From assembly GCF_030272615.1 (NCBI RefSeq), contig NC_081409.1, forward strand, positions 239,285,832 to 239,349,831: 64,000 bases of DNA, in the 5' to 3' direction. Under the pieces are notes generated by a model. The model saw nothing but the letters and a program-made list of their open reading frames with translations. It had not been told where the DNA came from and did no database searches. The number at the start of each line of letters is the position of its first letter. Position 1 is the first letter of the stretch. Source of the stretch: Cryptomeria japonica (lineage: Eukaryota > Streptophyta > Pinopsida > Cupressales > Cupressaceae). Below are positions 46,287-57,590 of the stretch, piece by piece. The position numbers and the translations under genes are program-made.

Positions 46287-47096
46287 TGATGTAGGAGAAT
46301 CCCTGGTTGATGAGCAATCTTGTATCAACCAAAAATGTTTCATTTCAGTTTTGTTCTTGTTTAGTTCAGTGTGCAGTTTTCTGTGTTCTTACCGGTTGGT
46401 ACTATAGTTGCTTGCTTTTAATTGCAGATCCTATTTTCGGTTTCCAGGCTGGCTCATTCCATTTGGATTCTTTTCCGGTCAGTTATCGCTCCCGGTTGAT
46501 TGTTTCTAGGTTCCGCAATAGTTCTTGTGCTTATTGGCTAACTTTCCTTCATTATCGGAGTTGTTCTTGGCATGTGGATCTATTTTGGGTCTTGTCCGAT
46601 GTTCTTTGGCGTGTGGCTGACCTTCCTGCTAAACCACACTTCTTGGTTGTTAATTTCCAGAAGGATTTCTTTAATTCTTAGGGCCGACATAGTTACACGT
46701 TTTTTTTTTTGCATTGGTAAATGTAATCTTTTGTGGTAGACCCAGATATGTTCCGGTGGGTATAAATATGGCATTATGTTATCATTTGTAGGGGTGGAGG
46801 CAGTAGAATTGAGAATAAGGATTGAGATTCACATTTAGTGATCTAGTTGATTCTTAGAGTCCTGGTTGGATTGTATCTGGCTTGAAGCCTACATGTAACC
46901 CATTAACTACCAGATGTTCTATGATGATTGTATGATCATAACCAGTTGGTTGCCGGAAGTTCTAAAGCAATAATCTGATTTGTTTCTATAATCTTGATAT
47001 GTTTTCTTGTTACTTTCGTTGTGTTACTCTTGCTGCATAAGCCGATCAATTCTCTTTTGAGGGTTTCATTGGTTATGGCTACATCAAGTGGTATCA
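46287..47096 (+). repeat. 5' LTR of gypsy-3
   Basis: Starts TGATGTAGGAG and ends GGCTACATCA. Contains TATAAATATGG near 46762, a likely TATA box. The terminal inverted repeat is longer than usual (TGATGTAG / CTACATCA). Confidence 0.9.
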
Positions 47097-47098
47097 AA

Positions 47099-47110
47099 GC
47101 TGGTTATGAA
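47099..47110 (+). promoter_or_regulatory. primer binding site of gypsy-3
   Basis: TGGTATCAAAGC two bases after the LTR; one mismatch to the initiator-Met tRNA site. Confidence 0.85.
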
Positions 47111-47276
47111 CCATTTAATGGAAGAGTTGTTTGTGAATATTGAGGCATTCCTTTGGGTGGACAAATCACTGATTGGAGGTAGGTTGCGCGTGTGTTTGAT
47201 AGATCGTTGAGGAGAGGCAATTGAAATCGGTAGTCAGATTGTCGAGTTGAGACAATTCACTAGAGTGGAAGAGGAT

Positions 47277-47729
47277 ATGCCACCTAGAAGGACAAACCCC
47301 CAAAGGGTAGAGCAGATGATGGAGGACTTCAAGAATGAAGTGAGAAATGAAATTTGAAATGCTTTGGCTAGTTTGCAGAGAAACCCTGAATATGAGGATG
47401 AGTATGAAAAAGTCGGTGAAAAGCTTGAAGTAGAAGAAGTTGAAGGACGAGAAGATGGAAGAGAGAAAAGATTCCTGAGAGTAGTGGCGCAAGTGAGTAA
47501 AGTTTATAAAGTGGAAGTTTCAAACTATTCCAAAACGTTGAACCCGAAGGATCTGATTGATTGGATCAGAGAGTTGGAGGACTACTTTGAGTTTGAGGAT
47601 GGCAAGGACCCACAGAGAGTCCAGTTGGCATAGATTAAGTTGAAAGGGCATGTTGCCTTATGGTGGAAGGAATTGTAGAAAGAAAGAGTGGAGAATGGTG
47701 AAATGAAGATCACCTGATGGAGACAGATG
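47277..47729 (+). pseudogene. gypsy-3 gag, first part
   Basis: ATG at 47277 (MPPRRTNPQRVEQMMEDFKN). Contains a charged EEVEGREDGREKR stretch, then LNPKDLIDWIRELEDYFEFE and LKGHVALWWKEL, the core of the Retrotrans_gag domain. In-frame stops are TGA for an expected Arg after EVRNEI, TAG after VQLA, TAG after WWKEL and TGA after EMKIT. The frame is interrupted by the solo LTR at 47730 and resumes at 49175. Confidence 0.85.
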
Positions 47730-49169
47730 TGTTGGATATTGTTGGCATATGGGGAGATTGTTGGATATTGTTAGCATATGGTGAACCAGTATGTTGATAT
47801 GATGATAATATATGTTGTCATTGATGTCAATAAAGTTCAAGTGAACCAGTATAAAGAGGTATGAGGAAATGCAGTGAACTAGTGTCAGGGTTTCACTAAG
47901 TGTGACTACCAATTGGCAGTCTCAACTCTATGGTTATTGGTTTGGCGATCTAGCTTGTGTGATGCAACCGGTGATACTCTGTGATGAGTTATCTAAGAGA
48001 TATGAATGAGATCAAGGTGCCATGTCAGCCTTGTCCGCGTGAAGGATTGAGATATGAGAAGATCAATTGCATTTGAAGTCTACCTTGAGAATGATCATTC
48101 TTCTTAGTGGTATGAGAAGAAAGCATGATGGGTGTTACTGATTCCCATGAGCAGTGATGAATGAATGATGCAGATTGTCTTGTGATTTGTTTGAAATTGT
48201 AATACTCTATGCAATGTGTTTAGACGGTCAGGATTGGACGATCTGTGTTGTAAACCTAAGATGCTTAGGGTTTAGGGTTTATGCTACCGACCTATCTATT
48301 GTCTATAAGGTCGATGATGTTTTTTATTGCAAAGTTGTTGGCAAATGATTGTGTGTGTATCTGAGTGATGAGATACTTGCCAGACCAGTAAGAGGAAAAC
48401 TGTATAGTGTGATTGCAGAGTAGAGGAAATGAAAAGGATCTTCCTTGGCATGTAGTGTTGTTATCAGATCAGAAGTTTTTCCTATTGTCTTCTAATCATT
48501 TCAATAGATGGAAAATCCCTTTACCGGGTAGCTTTAACAGGCTTATTGTAAAACTTGTAACCAGGTGACTCAAGATCATTGAGATCTTCAAATCCTCTAG
48601 TGAGGTAACCTCTAACAGGGTTTCAACCTTTAACAGGGTATATAGCCATCCCTTAACTAGGTGATCTCTAACAGGATCAGTTCCTAGCATAACCTTATTG
48701 TAAAGTCTTTAACCGGACTAGGCTCCTAACAGGGCGAGCTTCAAAAGAGTTCAAAAGCAAGCTTGTGGGTATTCATCCCCACCGTGGTTTTTCCCATTTG
48801 GGTTTCCACATGAAAAATCTGTGTGTTATGTGTTATGTATTTTTCATGTGATGCTTATGAAGTATTTGGCTGAAATATTATGCATGCAGGGTTAGTAAGT
48901 TATGGTATTACTAGTATACCACATGCATATGTTTATGGGTGAAGTTGATATCAAGTATTGATCGTATTTGAAGTGTTTAGACTTATCAGTTTATGGTATC
49001 TGATGTCCTACCGTGTTTAACCGGTATTGCCATGGTTAAGTTAAGTAATGGTGACAACCAGTTGGTATTGCGTTAACTAGATAAGTTGTTGAGAAAGTTT
49101 TTGCCTGTACTGATTCACCCCCCCCTCTCAGTACCGGTTGGGGTATCTGTTGTTCATCATTATTCATCA
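47730..49169. mobile_element. solo LTR (1,440 bp) nested in gypsy-3 gag
   Basis: Starts TGTTGGATATTG and ends TTATTCATCA. Flanks are AGATG (47725-47729) and AGATT (49170-49174), a 5-bp duplication with one change; removing it restores a good gag frame across the site. A C-run and CTCTCAGTACCGG near 49120 resemble the 3' part of many copia LTRs. No internal coding region, so it is a recombination product. Confidence 0.85.
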
Positions 49170-49174
49170 AGATT

Positions 49175-49640
49175 GTTGCAAGATTGAAGGCCAAGTTCAT
49201 ATCGGCAGACTATGAGTTGGAATTGTTCAAGAAGTTGCAGAACTTGAAACAAAGAAACATGACTATGAAAGAGTACACCGAGGAGTTCTACAAGGCGATG
49301 CTTAGATCTAGACATAGAGAGATCGACATAGAAAAGGTGGTGAGGTACATAATTGGACTTGCATTTAACATTTAGGATGAGATGCGTATGTTGAGGGTTT
49401 CCACAGTTGAGAAGAAGACAACTTAATAGAGGGAAGGAGAGATTCAAGGGACATATGAGTACAAAGAAGAAAAATGTTGAGGAAGAATCAAAACCTAAGT
49501 GGATTAAAGAACCAGAACTGAAAAACACAAAGGAAAGGCACTAGCAGTAGCGATAGAGAATTTCCTGGCAAATGTTTCAAGTGCGGAGAAACCAGACATA
49601 GATCTTATGAATGTAATCAGGGAATGGAAAGAAGTTGTGT
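49175..49640 (+). pseudogene. gypsy-3 gag, second part with CCHC zinc knuckle
   Basis: MKAKFISADYELELFKKLQN, then MKEYTEEFYKAMLRSRHREI and VVRYIIGLAFNI continue the gag domain. CFKCGETRHRSYEC at 49573-49614 is a complete CX2CX4HX4C nucleic-acid-binding knuckle. Frame changes occur in the Lys-rich part before it. Confidence 0.85.
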
Positions 49641-49782
49641 GGCTAATGAGGAACCAGAAAGTGAAGTTACCAGACTTGACTGTATACCGGAGCAAGGATA
49701 ATCCCTTGTGTTCAGAAGAGTCATGATAGAGTAGAGTAGTGAGGATACCAGATCTACTCAGAGAAAGGGTGTTTTCCGAAAT

Positions 49783-50275
49783 GTGTGTAAATCAGGGGGT
49801 AAGTGTTGTAAGGTTATTTTGGGTAGTGGAAGTATTGACAATTTGGTATCTAAGGAGATGGTTGTAAAGCTTGGATTAAAGAGGCTTGAGCATCCTTGTC
49901 CCTATGAGGTGAGTTGGTTACAAGATGATCAAAATATAAAAATAAAGGAACAATGTTTGGTGAATTTAAATATTGGGCCTTAGAGATGAATTTTTGTGTG
50001 ATGGTGTATCTATGAGTGCTTGTCATGTCTTGTTGGGAAGACCTTGGCAATTTGATAGAGGAGCTATTTATGACTGTAGAACAAACCTAGTCACTATTGA
50101 GAAGGATGGGCAAAATTTCACATTGATTTCTTTGAAGGAGAAAGAGAAGGGGGTGAAGAATCTGAGTCTTGAGAAAAGTTGCAGTACTGAGAAACTGGTT
50201 GTAGAGGTGATACCAGAAGGTGACACGATTTTGTGGATAGATATCATAAATAAGCTTGATGAACAGATATAACCG
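49783..50275 (+). pseudogene. gypsy-3 aspartic protease
   Basis: Reads CKVILGSGSIDNLVSKEMVV, then HPCPYEVSWLQDDQNIKIKE, and after a stop ACHVLLGRPWQFDRGAIYDC. The pattern is the retropepsin of plant gypsy elements (ILDSGST.N.VS, Y.V.W, D.LLGRPW..D). The catalytic DSGS reads GSGS, so the active-site Asp is lost. The following ~300 bp hold polyprotein remnants but no reverse transcriptase. Confidence 0.9.
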
Positions 50276-50569
50276 GTTGACAGAGAGCTTATAATGACAA
50301 ACTTGATGAAGTCTTCTGGCAGAAATAAATAAGAGTTGTAGAAGAAATAAAGTAGTAAATAGAGACAATGTGTAGATCTAAAGCAAAGGAAGAGAAACAA
50401 ATAGAGTCAGGGGTTAGAGAAGTTGGTTGAGGCACCAGAGGAGCTAAAGAAGAAATTGGCAGATAAGGAAGATGTTTGGATAAAAAATGAGCATGGGGTC
50501 TTTATCCTGAATCCTTTTAGATGTTCATGAGCTGTCTCTCATGGAACATCTTTTCCTACCTGAGGTGTT

Positions 50570-51380
50570 TGATGCAGGAGCATCCCCGGTCGATGAGCAA
50601 TCTTGCATCAACCAAAAATATTTCCTTTTAGTTTAGTTCTTGTTTAGTTTAGTGTGCAGTTTTTTGTGTTCTTATCAGTTGGCACCGGTAGTTTCTTGAT
50701 TTTCATTGCAGATCCTATATTCGGTTTCCAGGCTGGTTCATGTGCTTAATTCCATATTTTCAGTCCATTTTGATTCTTTTCCGGTTAGTTATCGCTCCCA
50801 GTTGACTGTTTCTGGGTTCTGGGATAGTTCTTGTGCTTACCAGTTAACTTTCCTTCATTACCAAAGTTGTTCTTGGCATATGGATCTATTTTGGGTCTTA
50901 TCTGATGTTCTTTGGCGTGTGGCCGACCTTCCTACTAAACCACACTTCTTGGTTGTTATTTTCTGGAAGGATTTATTTAATTCTTAGGGCCGACCTAGTT
51001 ACACGTTTCATTTTCATGCATTAGTAAATGTAATCTTTTGTGGCTAACCTAGATATGTTCCGGTGGGTATAAATATGGAATTATGTAATCATTTTTAGGG
51101 GCAGAGGCAACAAAATTGAGAATAAGGATTGAGATTCACATTTAGTGATCCGGTTGATTCTTAGAGTCTCGGTTGGATTGTATTTGGCTTCAAGCATGCA
51201 TGTAACCGATAAACTACCAGATGTTCTATGATGATTGTATGATGATAACCGGTTCATTGCCGAAAGTTATAAGGTAATAATATTATATGTTTCTATAATC
51301 TTGTTGCTTTCGTTGTGTTACTCTTGCTGCATAAGCCGGTCAATTCTCTTTTGAGGGCTTCACTGGTTATGGCTGCATCA
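50570..51380 (+). repeat. 3' LTR of gypsy-3
   Basis: TGATGCAGGAG...GGCTGCATCA, matching the 5' LTR throughout with scattered substitutions and a few short indels. No good polypurine tract precedes it, which supports an internal deletion or decay there. Confidence 0.9.
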
Positions 51381-51385
51381 TATTG

Positions 51386-52233
51386 CTTCCAAGAAATGGT
51401 TTGTTACATTAAATTCAAAATGGTTATGATACTATTCTATATTAAATCTATGTATATTTGATAAAAATAAGAAATTATTGAAATTCTAGTAAGTGTAGGC
51501 TTGAAATAGTCCACAAATGAAAATCCTAACCACTTTTTTACAAACTATTGTTGAAATTACTCAAATTGCACACCAAACAATGCTAAAATATTATTAGGAA
51601 GTGAATAATATAATTTTTTAATCTTTCTGTATTCTCCCTATCATATTGGGTCATGTTTTGGCATCCATATGACTTTTTGGGTCATTCTAGTGAGTTACAA
51701 AGAAATTGACAAAAGATAGGCAAGACTATCAAACTTCAGAGTTTGAGAGGAACTAATGCTAAACATTATGAATTGAGTGTCAATTTTCTTAGTTTGTAGG
51801 GAATTCATATCAAGACAATATGAAAGAAGGTGGAAGTCCAAAGGGTGAACCCAAAAATGTTAGAAATCTAAATAGATGCACAACCTGTATCTTTCTATGA
51901 GATAATCTATAAATATATAAATGAAATAAAGCAATTATATACTCATGATTCCACTTGAGAGATGTACAAATGTCAAAATGAATATATTGCATTAGGATGT
52001 TAAAGAAAAGTTTTAGAAGAATGAATACTATAAAAATGATGCATGAGTATCTCAATTCTAGAATAAAATGGATGCCAAATACAAGCTAGGCAATGAGTTT
52101 ATATAGAACTAGGGAGAGGATGGAGGTGGCAAATCAAACCAATAAGGTGTGACCACTAATATTTAATAAAGTGATCAAAATAGTAAATATTTTACCCTTT
52201 AAGGATGGGGATACCCCAACAAATTATCTCCTA
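51386..52233. other. no recognisable gene
   Basis: AT-rich flank of gypsy-3 without ORFs or repeats that I recognise. Confidence 0.5.
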
Positions 52234-52560
52234 GCTGAGTTATTGCTTCTGGTTTTGATTGTGTGTGATTTTTTGCATCAATTTTTCGTATCACACTCTG
52301 TGATCCATCATCAGGATGAAAGAATGATCAAGAAGTAGAAAGATGGACAATTGCAGATCAGTAGAGAATATAAAGAGTTGTCTTCTCTACATCTCTTTCC
52401 CTTTTCCTTGTGCCAACTCTTTATATTCTCCACTGATTCGCAACTGTCCATCTTTCTACTTCTTGAGCATTCTTTTATCCTGATGATGGATCACAAAGTG
52501 TGATTGGAAATGTTGATGCAAAAAATCACACCCAATCAAAACCACAAGAAATAACTCAAC
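52234..52560. repeat. long inverted repeat (147-bp arms, 33-bp loop)
   Basis: Left arm 52234-52380 and right arm 52414-52560 are reverse complements with scattered mismatches. For example GATCCATCATCAGGAT occurs on the plus strand at about 52301 and as its complement ATCCTGATGATGGATC at about 52478, and AGAATATAAAGAGTTG pairs with CAACTCTTTATATTCTC. The loop is pyrimidine-rich. Confidence 0.9.
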
Positions 52561-53069
52561 TATCATGGATTCTAGAAAAATAATTCATCTTAAATTATCT
52601 CCTAGTTATTAGCTAATTAGACTCACTTTATTAGCCTAAGCAAGCTTAATAAAAGTTTAGGAAAAACCTAAGACGAAGGGAGAATAAATATCCCACTAGA
52701 AAAATAAAAACCTACACCAACACTCCCCCTTAAGCATGAATTACTAGGTAGGTGAAAAGATGATGACGATGATGGATCCCGACAAATGAAGCCATCCTAG
52801 GTACCCATGTACAAACAAAATTCCCCCTAAAGAAAAATAAGCCACCTCCCATCGTGAGGAACTACACCCCCACATAAATAGAGAAAGAAAAGAAGTGGAA
52901 GGCCTAAGGATCCCCCCACAATGTGTAGACCCAATGATAGTTACCTGAAATTGGATGTAGAAGATGATCAATGATCATCAAGCAACATTCTTCTCCTTAG
53001 GAGGAAACAATATCAAAGGTGTACGCATGAGATCCTCCCATTTCTGAAGGAAATATGTAGGAAGAAATC
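52561..53069 (-). mobile_element. LTR end and polypurine tract of another copia-like element
   Basis: Minus strand CTTAAGGGGGAG directly precedes TGTTGGTGTAGG at 52723, the same arrangement as at the copia-2 3' end. The next 100 bp (GATGGATCCCGACAAATGAA, AGGTACCCA) also resemble the copia-2 sequence at 39080-39120. The right arm of the hairpin probably belongs to this LTR. No coding domains follow. Confidence 0.5.
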
Positions 53070-53489
53070 TCAAATTGTATGATGTCCTTTAAATCTTCTC
53101 AAGTGTCTTTGTGTTAATGTTAAAATTCTTAAGCATGAAATCAAGTGTTCTAGGCCACACCGCTGAACATGACAGTCTAGAATAGTCGATTTCACAAACA
53201 AGTCTAAAATACCTTCCAAGGAATCGTCTCGTAGAGATGTATCTAAAAGACTATGTATGCCTTGATGCAAGAAGTTACTTGAAGCTTTCAATGAAGAAAA
53301 TATAAACTTTGAAGTAGCAATACGAGATGGAGAAGATGAAATGCAAGTTTGAAGAACTAGACCACTTGTGAGAATACCCAAGTTCAAGTAACTAAAATTA
53401 TCCTCAAAATCAAGATCAACACTAGAAGTATGATCATCATACAAAGGATCAAAGTCATTTTTAGGAATAAAGTTTGAAAAGGCATACAA
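53070..53489 (-). other. open frame of unknown nature
   Basis: A 139-residue minus-strand frame (MYAFSNFIPKNDFDPLYDDH...) with an acidic start and many Ser/Leu. I recognise no family. It lies where the copia-like element would have its pol end but shows no copia motif. May be chance. Confidence 0.2.
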
Positions 53490-54100
53490 CTAAGATACAT
53501 TATCAACCACCCTAGAAGAAATAATATGACTTCTCTCTAAATATTTAATAAATTGAATTAGGAGTGCATTCCATAGTCTTCTCTACCCCACCATGAGTAA
53601 TTTAATATATGGAAATAAGATTATTAGAAAAATGAGTTACACACAATACATTATTGAAAATGTCGTCCTTGATATCAATAGATCTTGTCATGAGTGTGAA
53701 GTAGGGTACCTGTAGCTCCAACACAAACACTCAATAGATCATTACAAGCATGGTTAGAAAATTGAAATCAAATAAAAGATAAACCATGGCAAAGTGATCT
53801 ATCGCTTTCTAAGATATTCGAGTGTGAATGTGCTCTCAGATCTAGATGAGCAATCCCAGTGACTTGACTACACCAAGAAAGAGGATTTAAAATGATATGA
53901 TGTGCAATCTAGATGAATGCATGATTAAACTAGATTGATCCAAGAAGATAATTAGGCTAACTATATGCATGATTATGCTAAAATGATGATTCCATTAAGC
54001 TAGATGAGAGATTGAATATGCTATATGATTAAACAATTCTGCTAGAGGTTGATCAAATTAAGCTAGATCTAAGATGCAATTGCATATAATAACAATGCTT
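53490..54100. other. no recognisable gene
   Basis: AT-rich; the distal part of the gypsy-2 LTR probably starts somewhere here but I could not fix its end. Confidence 0.4.
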
Positions 54101-54837
54101 AAATTATATGCAAGAAATGATATGCCTATAATAACAATAATTGAGATGAGATGAGATGGGATCCTTTGTGCTCCAAAATGGGGGATATTTATAAGGTTTC
54201 CAAGGCCAGGGGTGAGGTGGGGGGAATCAATGGTCAAGATTGAGTTTGAAGATATCAAGGGTCAAATTGGAGGAGGTTGGAGAAGAGGCTGGAGGGAAGG
54301 ACACTTGTCATATCTGTGGTGACAAGTGTCAAGGAGCCTTTCTCACAAGAGGGAAAGTGTCCAAGGGAGGAGACATGTGGCATAAGTAACATGTGTCTCA
54401 AGGGGAGAATATCCACCCCATAGGAGGCTAGGATAAGGAGGTTAGGATGTGCAAGATAGGAAGGGTTAGCTAAACCCAAGATTAGGTGGAATGGGTTAGG
54501 TTAGGGGTGGTTAGGTTAGAAGTTAGGAGCCATGTGGGAAATTTAAATTTAAAAATTCAAATAATAGGAAAAGGCTAATTAACTTTCAACAATTCATAAT
54601 TTGATTTGTTTTAATTAATTAGGGGATTAGAAGAAATGAATTAGATGGGGGGAGGATTAATTAATTAAAGGGGACTATTGAAATGAACTTATTAAATAAA
54701 TTATTAGATTTATTAATAAGTAGGTGAATGGGGAATTTAATCAAATTGCTAATGAATTCAATTAAATTGGGAAGGGGGATTAATTAAATAATTTCTTATT
54801 TAATTACTTATGTTTAGACCATTTTTAGGTGTATACA
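54101..54837 (-). repeat. 3' LTR of gypsy-2 (inner end certain, outer end not)
   Basis: On the minus strand the LTR begins TGTATACACCTAAAAATGG at 54837 next to a polypurine tract. AT-palindromes at 54600-54815 parallel those in the solo LTR and gypsy-1. The far boundary is a guess. Confidence 0.55.
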
Positions 54838-54855
54838 GTTTGCCCCTCTTTGAAG
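54838..54855 (-). promoter_or_regulatory. polypurine tract of gypsy-2
   Basis: Minus strand CTTCAAAGAGGGGCAAAC before TGTATACACC; the AAAGAGGGGCAAA core is shared with gypsy-1. Confidence 0.8.
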
Positions 54856-56663
54856 TGAGGTGTGATGACGTGTTGATTTAAAGAATAATTTCAATTTGAT
54901 TATGTTGATGTGATATTGGTTTGATAGGATGCTCCAGACATTGAATGATATTACGATACAATGATTCCCCCTCGAGAGATCAATTGAGATAATTGACCTT
55001 TGGAGTGTTCGGATCTTTGCGAAATTGATTTCCCGATTAAAAATGATTTGATTTCTACAACGTTGATTGATGAAAGTGTGAGTTTTTCGATCACTATGAT
55101 GTGGTTATTGATTAATGATTGATATAGTTAGATTGAATTGATAAGATTGATTAGATTGATGAGATTGAGATCAAGTCTGGTTTCAGGAATGAGACCTCCT
55201 GTATAAGACAAAGATGATCAAATCGTTTGGTTTCAGGAATGATATATCCTGTATAAGACTTGATCAGAACGTCTAGTTCCAGGAAGGATACATCCTGTAT
55301 AAGACATGATAGAGATGGATTGATAGAATTGATAAGATTGATTGGATTGAGAACTGGCATTTTGTTGATATCATGTTGTAGGAAGATGCAGATGTATCGA
55401 TATTGGCACATTCAAGGGAATAGCATTAGGTTTGCTTTGGGTTGACAATATCTGGAGAGAGATGAGTCATCGATTTAATTGTGTATAAACCTATGATGAT
55501 ACATTGATGATTCCTGCAATAGATTTGGCCTTGGATAAGATGAGCTGTTGTGATCCTATGCAAGAATGTAATGCAAGCTAAATGCAAATGCAAATGCTGC
55601 GATCGGACCAGTCACTGGGTTATTTCTTTGTGTCATCATTGAGATTTTTAAAATATGGGAAGTGAGTGCAAACATCGATGGTATAATTAAACCATGATGA
55701 CCTGAGCACTACTTTCCTGGATTTTGATATTGCAAGTTAGCACAAGCATCGAGGTATAATTGAACCAAGATGAACTGAGTGTTGCTTGCGTAAAACATGC
55801 AGTATTAAGTATTTCTATATGCAAATCGGAAATGTCTTCAATGATACTCCGATGATCATGTCCTGAGACAAATTTGCACATATTACTGATTAATTTACAG
55901 ACAATAGACAAGAAAAATATCATGTTCCTTCCTTGTTCCTTTAGTCAAAGACATCCTGGAGTCACTCAGAAATCATGATAGGGAAAATCAAGATAGATAA
56001 GTTGAACCAAAGTGTTAAAATCATTATTCAAAAGATAGCAACCATTGAAAAGTGTGTGCTGTGCTTAGACTGGCATGTGATAGTTTGATGGTTGATAATT
56101 TGATCATGTGTTCAATGTTGGATGTGCCTCAGTTTCGCTTGACAAGAGTTGTCTAACTATTGTTCTACCTATTTGATTAAGCTCAAAATGATCGAATTTT
56201 TTTGCCACCAGCTAGGTGTAGGATTTTGCCCCAAGCCTAGAAATCAACTTATTATGATAAACCCAATGATCCAAACCATGGCGAGAAATCAACCGCGAGG
56301 CCTGTATATGTACAAAGGCTCTATTATAGATATGAACAATGCTGATGGAGAATGAAATGCAAGCAAAAGGATGCATGAACTAATAGATGGAAGAGCTAAC
56401 TGACAGATAGCTCCTGTTGCCAAGTTTTCACCATATGTTTTTATTGCACTTTTTCTCATATTTGATTTTTTTTTCTCTGTTTTCGCTATTTTCTTTGATT
56501 TCACTGTTTTTGTATTTTTTGATTTTCCACTATTTTTTTATTTTTCTGCTTTTCTGTTGTTTTTGTATTTTTCTGCTTTTTCACCTTTTTTTGGATTTTT
56601 CTGCTTTTTCACTGTTTTTGATTTTTCTGCTTTTTCACCGTTTTTTTTTATTTTTCTGCTTTT
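54856..56663 (-). other. gypsy-2 3' region
   Basis: Non-coding stretch between the integrase stop and the 3' LTR. Contains a three-copy ~48-bp repeat near 55176-55310 and a T-rich minisatellite at 56440-56670 made of TTTTTCTGCTTTTTCACC-like units. It lacks the antisense ORF found in gypsy-1. Confidence 0.6.
55176..55310. repeat. three tandem units of about 46-50 bp
   Basis: Units share TGGTTTCAGGAATGA.. and CTCCTGTATAAGAC (start points near 55176, 55226 and 55272). Confidence 0.8.
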
Positions 56664-56741
56664 TCAGACATAAAACTTCTTTAGATGCATGCTATTGATG
56701 GGTTCCTTGAGTTGATCCCCATCCTATGGTGATAGTTGATA
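56664..56741 (-). pseudogene. gypsy-2 integrase, last ~25 codons (left of the plastid insert)
   Basis: Minus strand reads QLSP, a TAG, then DGDQLKEPINSMHLKKFYV and stop. This lines up with QLATPEGNPLDDPINIMHLK in gypsy-1. The matching upstream part of the same domain is at 63606-63946 on the other side of the plastid DNA. Confidence 0.85.
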
Positions 56742-56744
56742 TAG

Positions 56745-57026
56745 ATAGAAGCAGGACGACAAGCAATTATTCGCTATGCCTGTCGCGGCGTAAAAATATG
56801 GATATGTATATTTCCCGACAAACCTATTAGAACGAGACTTGTAGAAATACGTATGGGTTCAGGGAAAGCCAAGGGATCTCCAGAATATTGGGTATCTGTG
56901 GTCAAACTAGGTCAAATACTTTATGAAATAAGTGGAGTATCAGAGACTATAGCTAGAGCAGCTTTTCAAATCATTGCGTATAAAATGCCTATACATACTA
57001 AATTTATTACTAGTTTGCGTAAATAA
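56745..57026 (+). pseudogene. rpl16: rpl16 3' part, ribosomal protein uL16 (plastid-derived)
   Basis: Ninety-three codons from [15 protein letters not shown] to the normal end KFITSLRK and stop. The 5' part of exon 2, the intron and the 9-bp exon 1 are missing because the plastid/gypsy junction falls at 56743-56745. Compared with the second copy at 60853-61263 this one has several C-to-T type replacements (Arg to Cys twice, Pro to Leu twice, Thr to Ile). In plastids uL16 is part of the 50S peptidyl-transferase region. Followed by rpl14 after 95 bp, the usual order. Confidence 0.95.
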
Positions 57027-57121
57027 TGCCGAACCAAAGAGATATTTCTGGCAGAAAAAGATTATTGAATTGATAAGAAATACTTTTTTTCTGCCGAGTT
57101 AACAATTCTTTTGGAGGAAAT

Positions 57122-57490
57122 ATGATTCAGTCCCAAACTTACTTGAATGTAGCAGACAACAGTGGAGCCCGAAAATTAATGTGTATTCGAGTGCTAGGAG
57201 CAGGTAATCGTAACACCGCTAATATCGACGATATTATTATCGCTATAATTAAAGAAGTAGCACCTAATATGCCTCTGGAAGAATCAGAGGTAGTTAGAGC
57301 CGTAGTTATACGTACGTGTAAAGAACTTAAACGTAGTGATGGAATGATAATACGATCTGATGACAATGCAGCAGTTGTCATTGATCAGAAAGGAAATCCA
57401 AGAGGAACTCGAGTTTTTGGTTCAGTTACTGAGGAATTAAGAGAATTGAATTTCACCAAAATAATCTCATTGGCTCCTGAAGTATTATAA
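57122..57490 (+). CDS. rpl14: rpl14, ribosomal protein uL14 (plastid-derived, intact ORF)
   Basis: 122 residues, the standard plastid length, from [20 protein letters not shown] to [12 protein letters not shown]. The conserved [25 protein letters not shown] and RGTRVFG stretches are all present. A GGAGG Shine-Dalgarno-like sequence precedes the ATG by 5-6 bases. In plastids uL14 sits at the 30S/50S interface. The ORF is intact but is nuclear here with no nuclear promoter or transit peptide, so expression is doubtful. Order rpl16-rpl14-rps8 is the plastid S10/spc operon order. Confidence 0.9.
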   Translation: MIQSQTYLNVADNSGARKLMCIRVLGAGNRNTANIDDIIIAIIKEVAPNMPLEESEVVRAVVIRTCKELKRSDGMIIRSDDNAAVVIDQKGNPRGTRVFGSVTEELRELNFTKIISLAPEVL

Positions 57491-57590
57491 ATACTGATAA
57501 ATTATGTAGAAGTAATGTCAGACATATTCCTAAAAAAAAGATAAACATGCCTTTATATTGAGCTTGTAAATTCTTAAGAATTAGTTCGCC

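Larger units (their letters stand above)
46287..51380 (+). mobile_element. complete LTR-to-LTR gypsy-type element (gypsy-3) lacking RT, RNase H and integrase
   Basis: Flanked by a perfect TATTG duplication (46282-46286, 51381-51385). LTRs of 810 and 811 bp, primer site, gag and protease are present. After removing the nested solo LTR the internal part is only about 2.0 kb. The protease is followed by ~300 bp of remnant and then the 3' LTR; no polymerase motifs are found. Either a deletion derivative or a non-autonomous family member. Confidence 0.9.

Noticed and set aside
46307-46681. 124-residue plus-strand ORF in the gypsy-3 LTR
   Set aside because: Lies wholly in the LTR and the 3' LTR copy has a different frame structure; Cys/Ser/Phe-rich chance ORF.
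53070-53489. 139-residue minus ORF as a host gene
   Set aside because: No recognised domain, inside retroelement debris; kept only as a low-confidence open frame.
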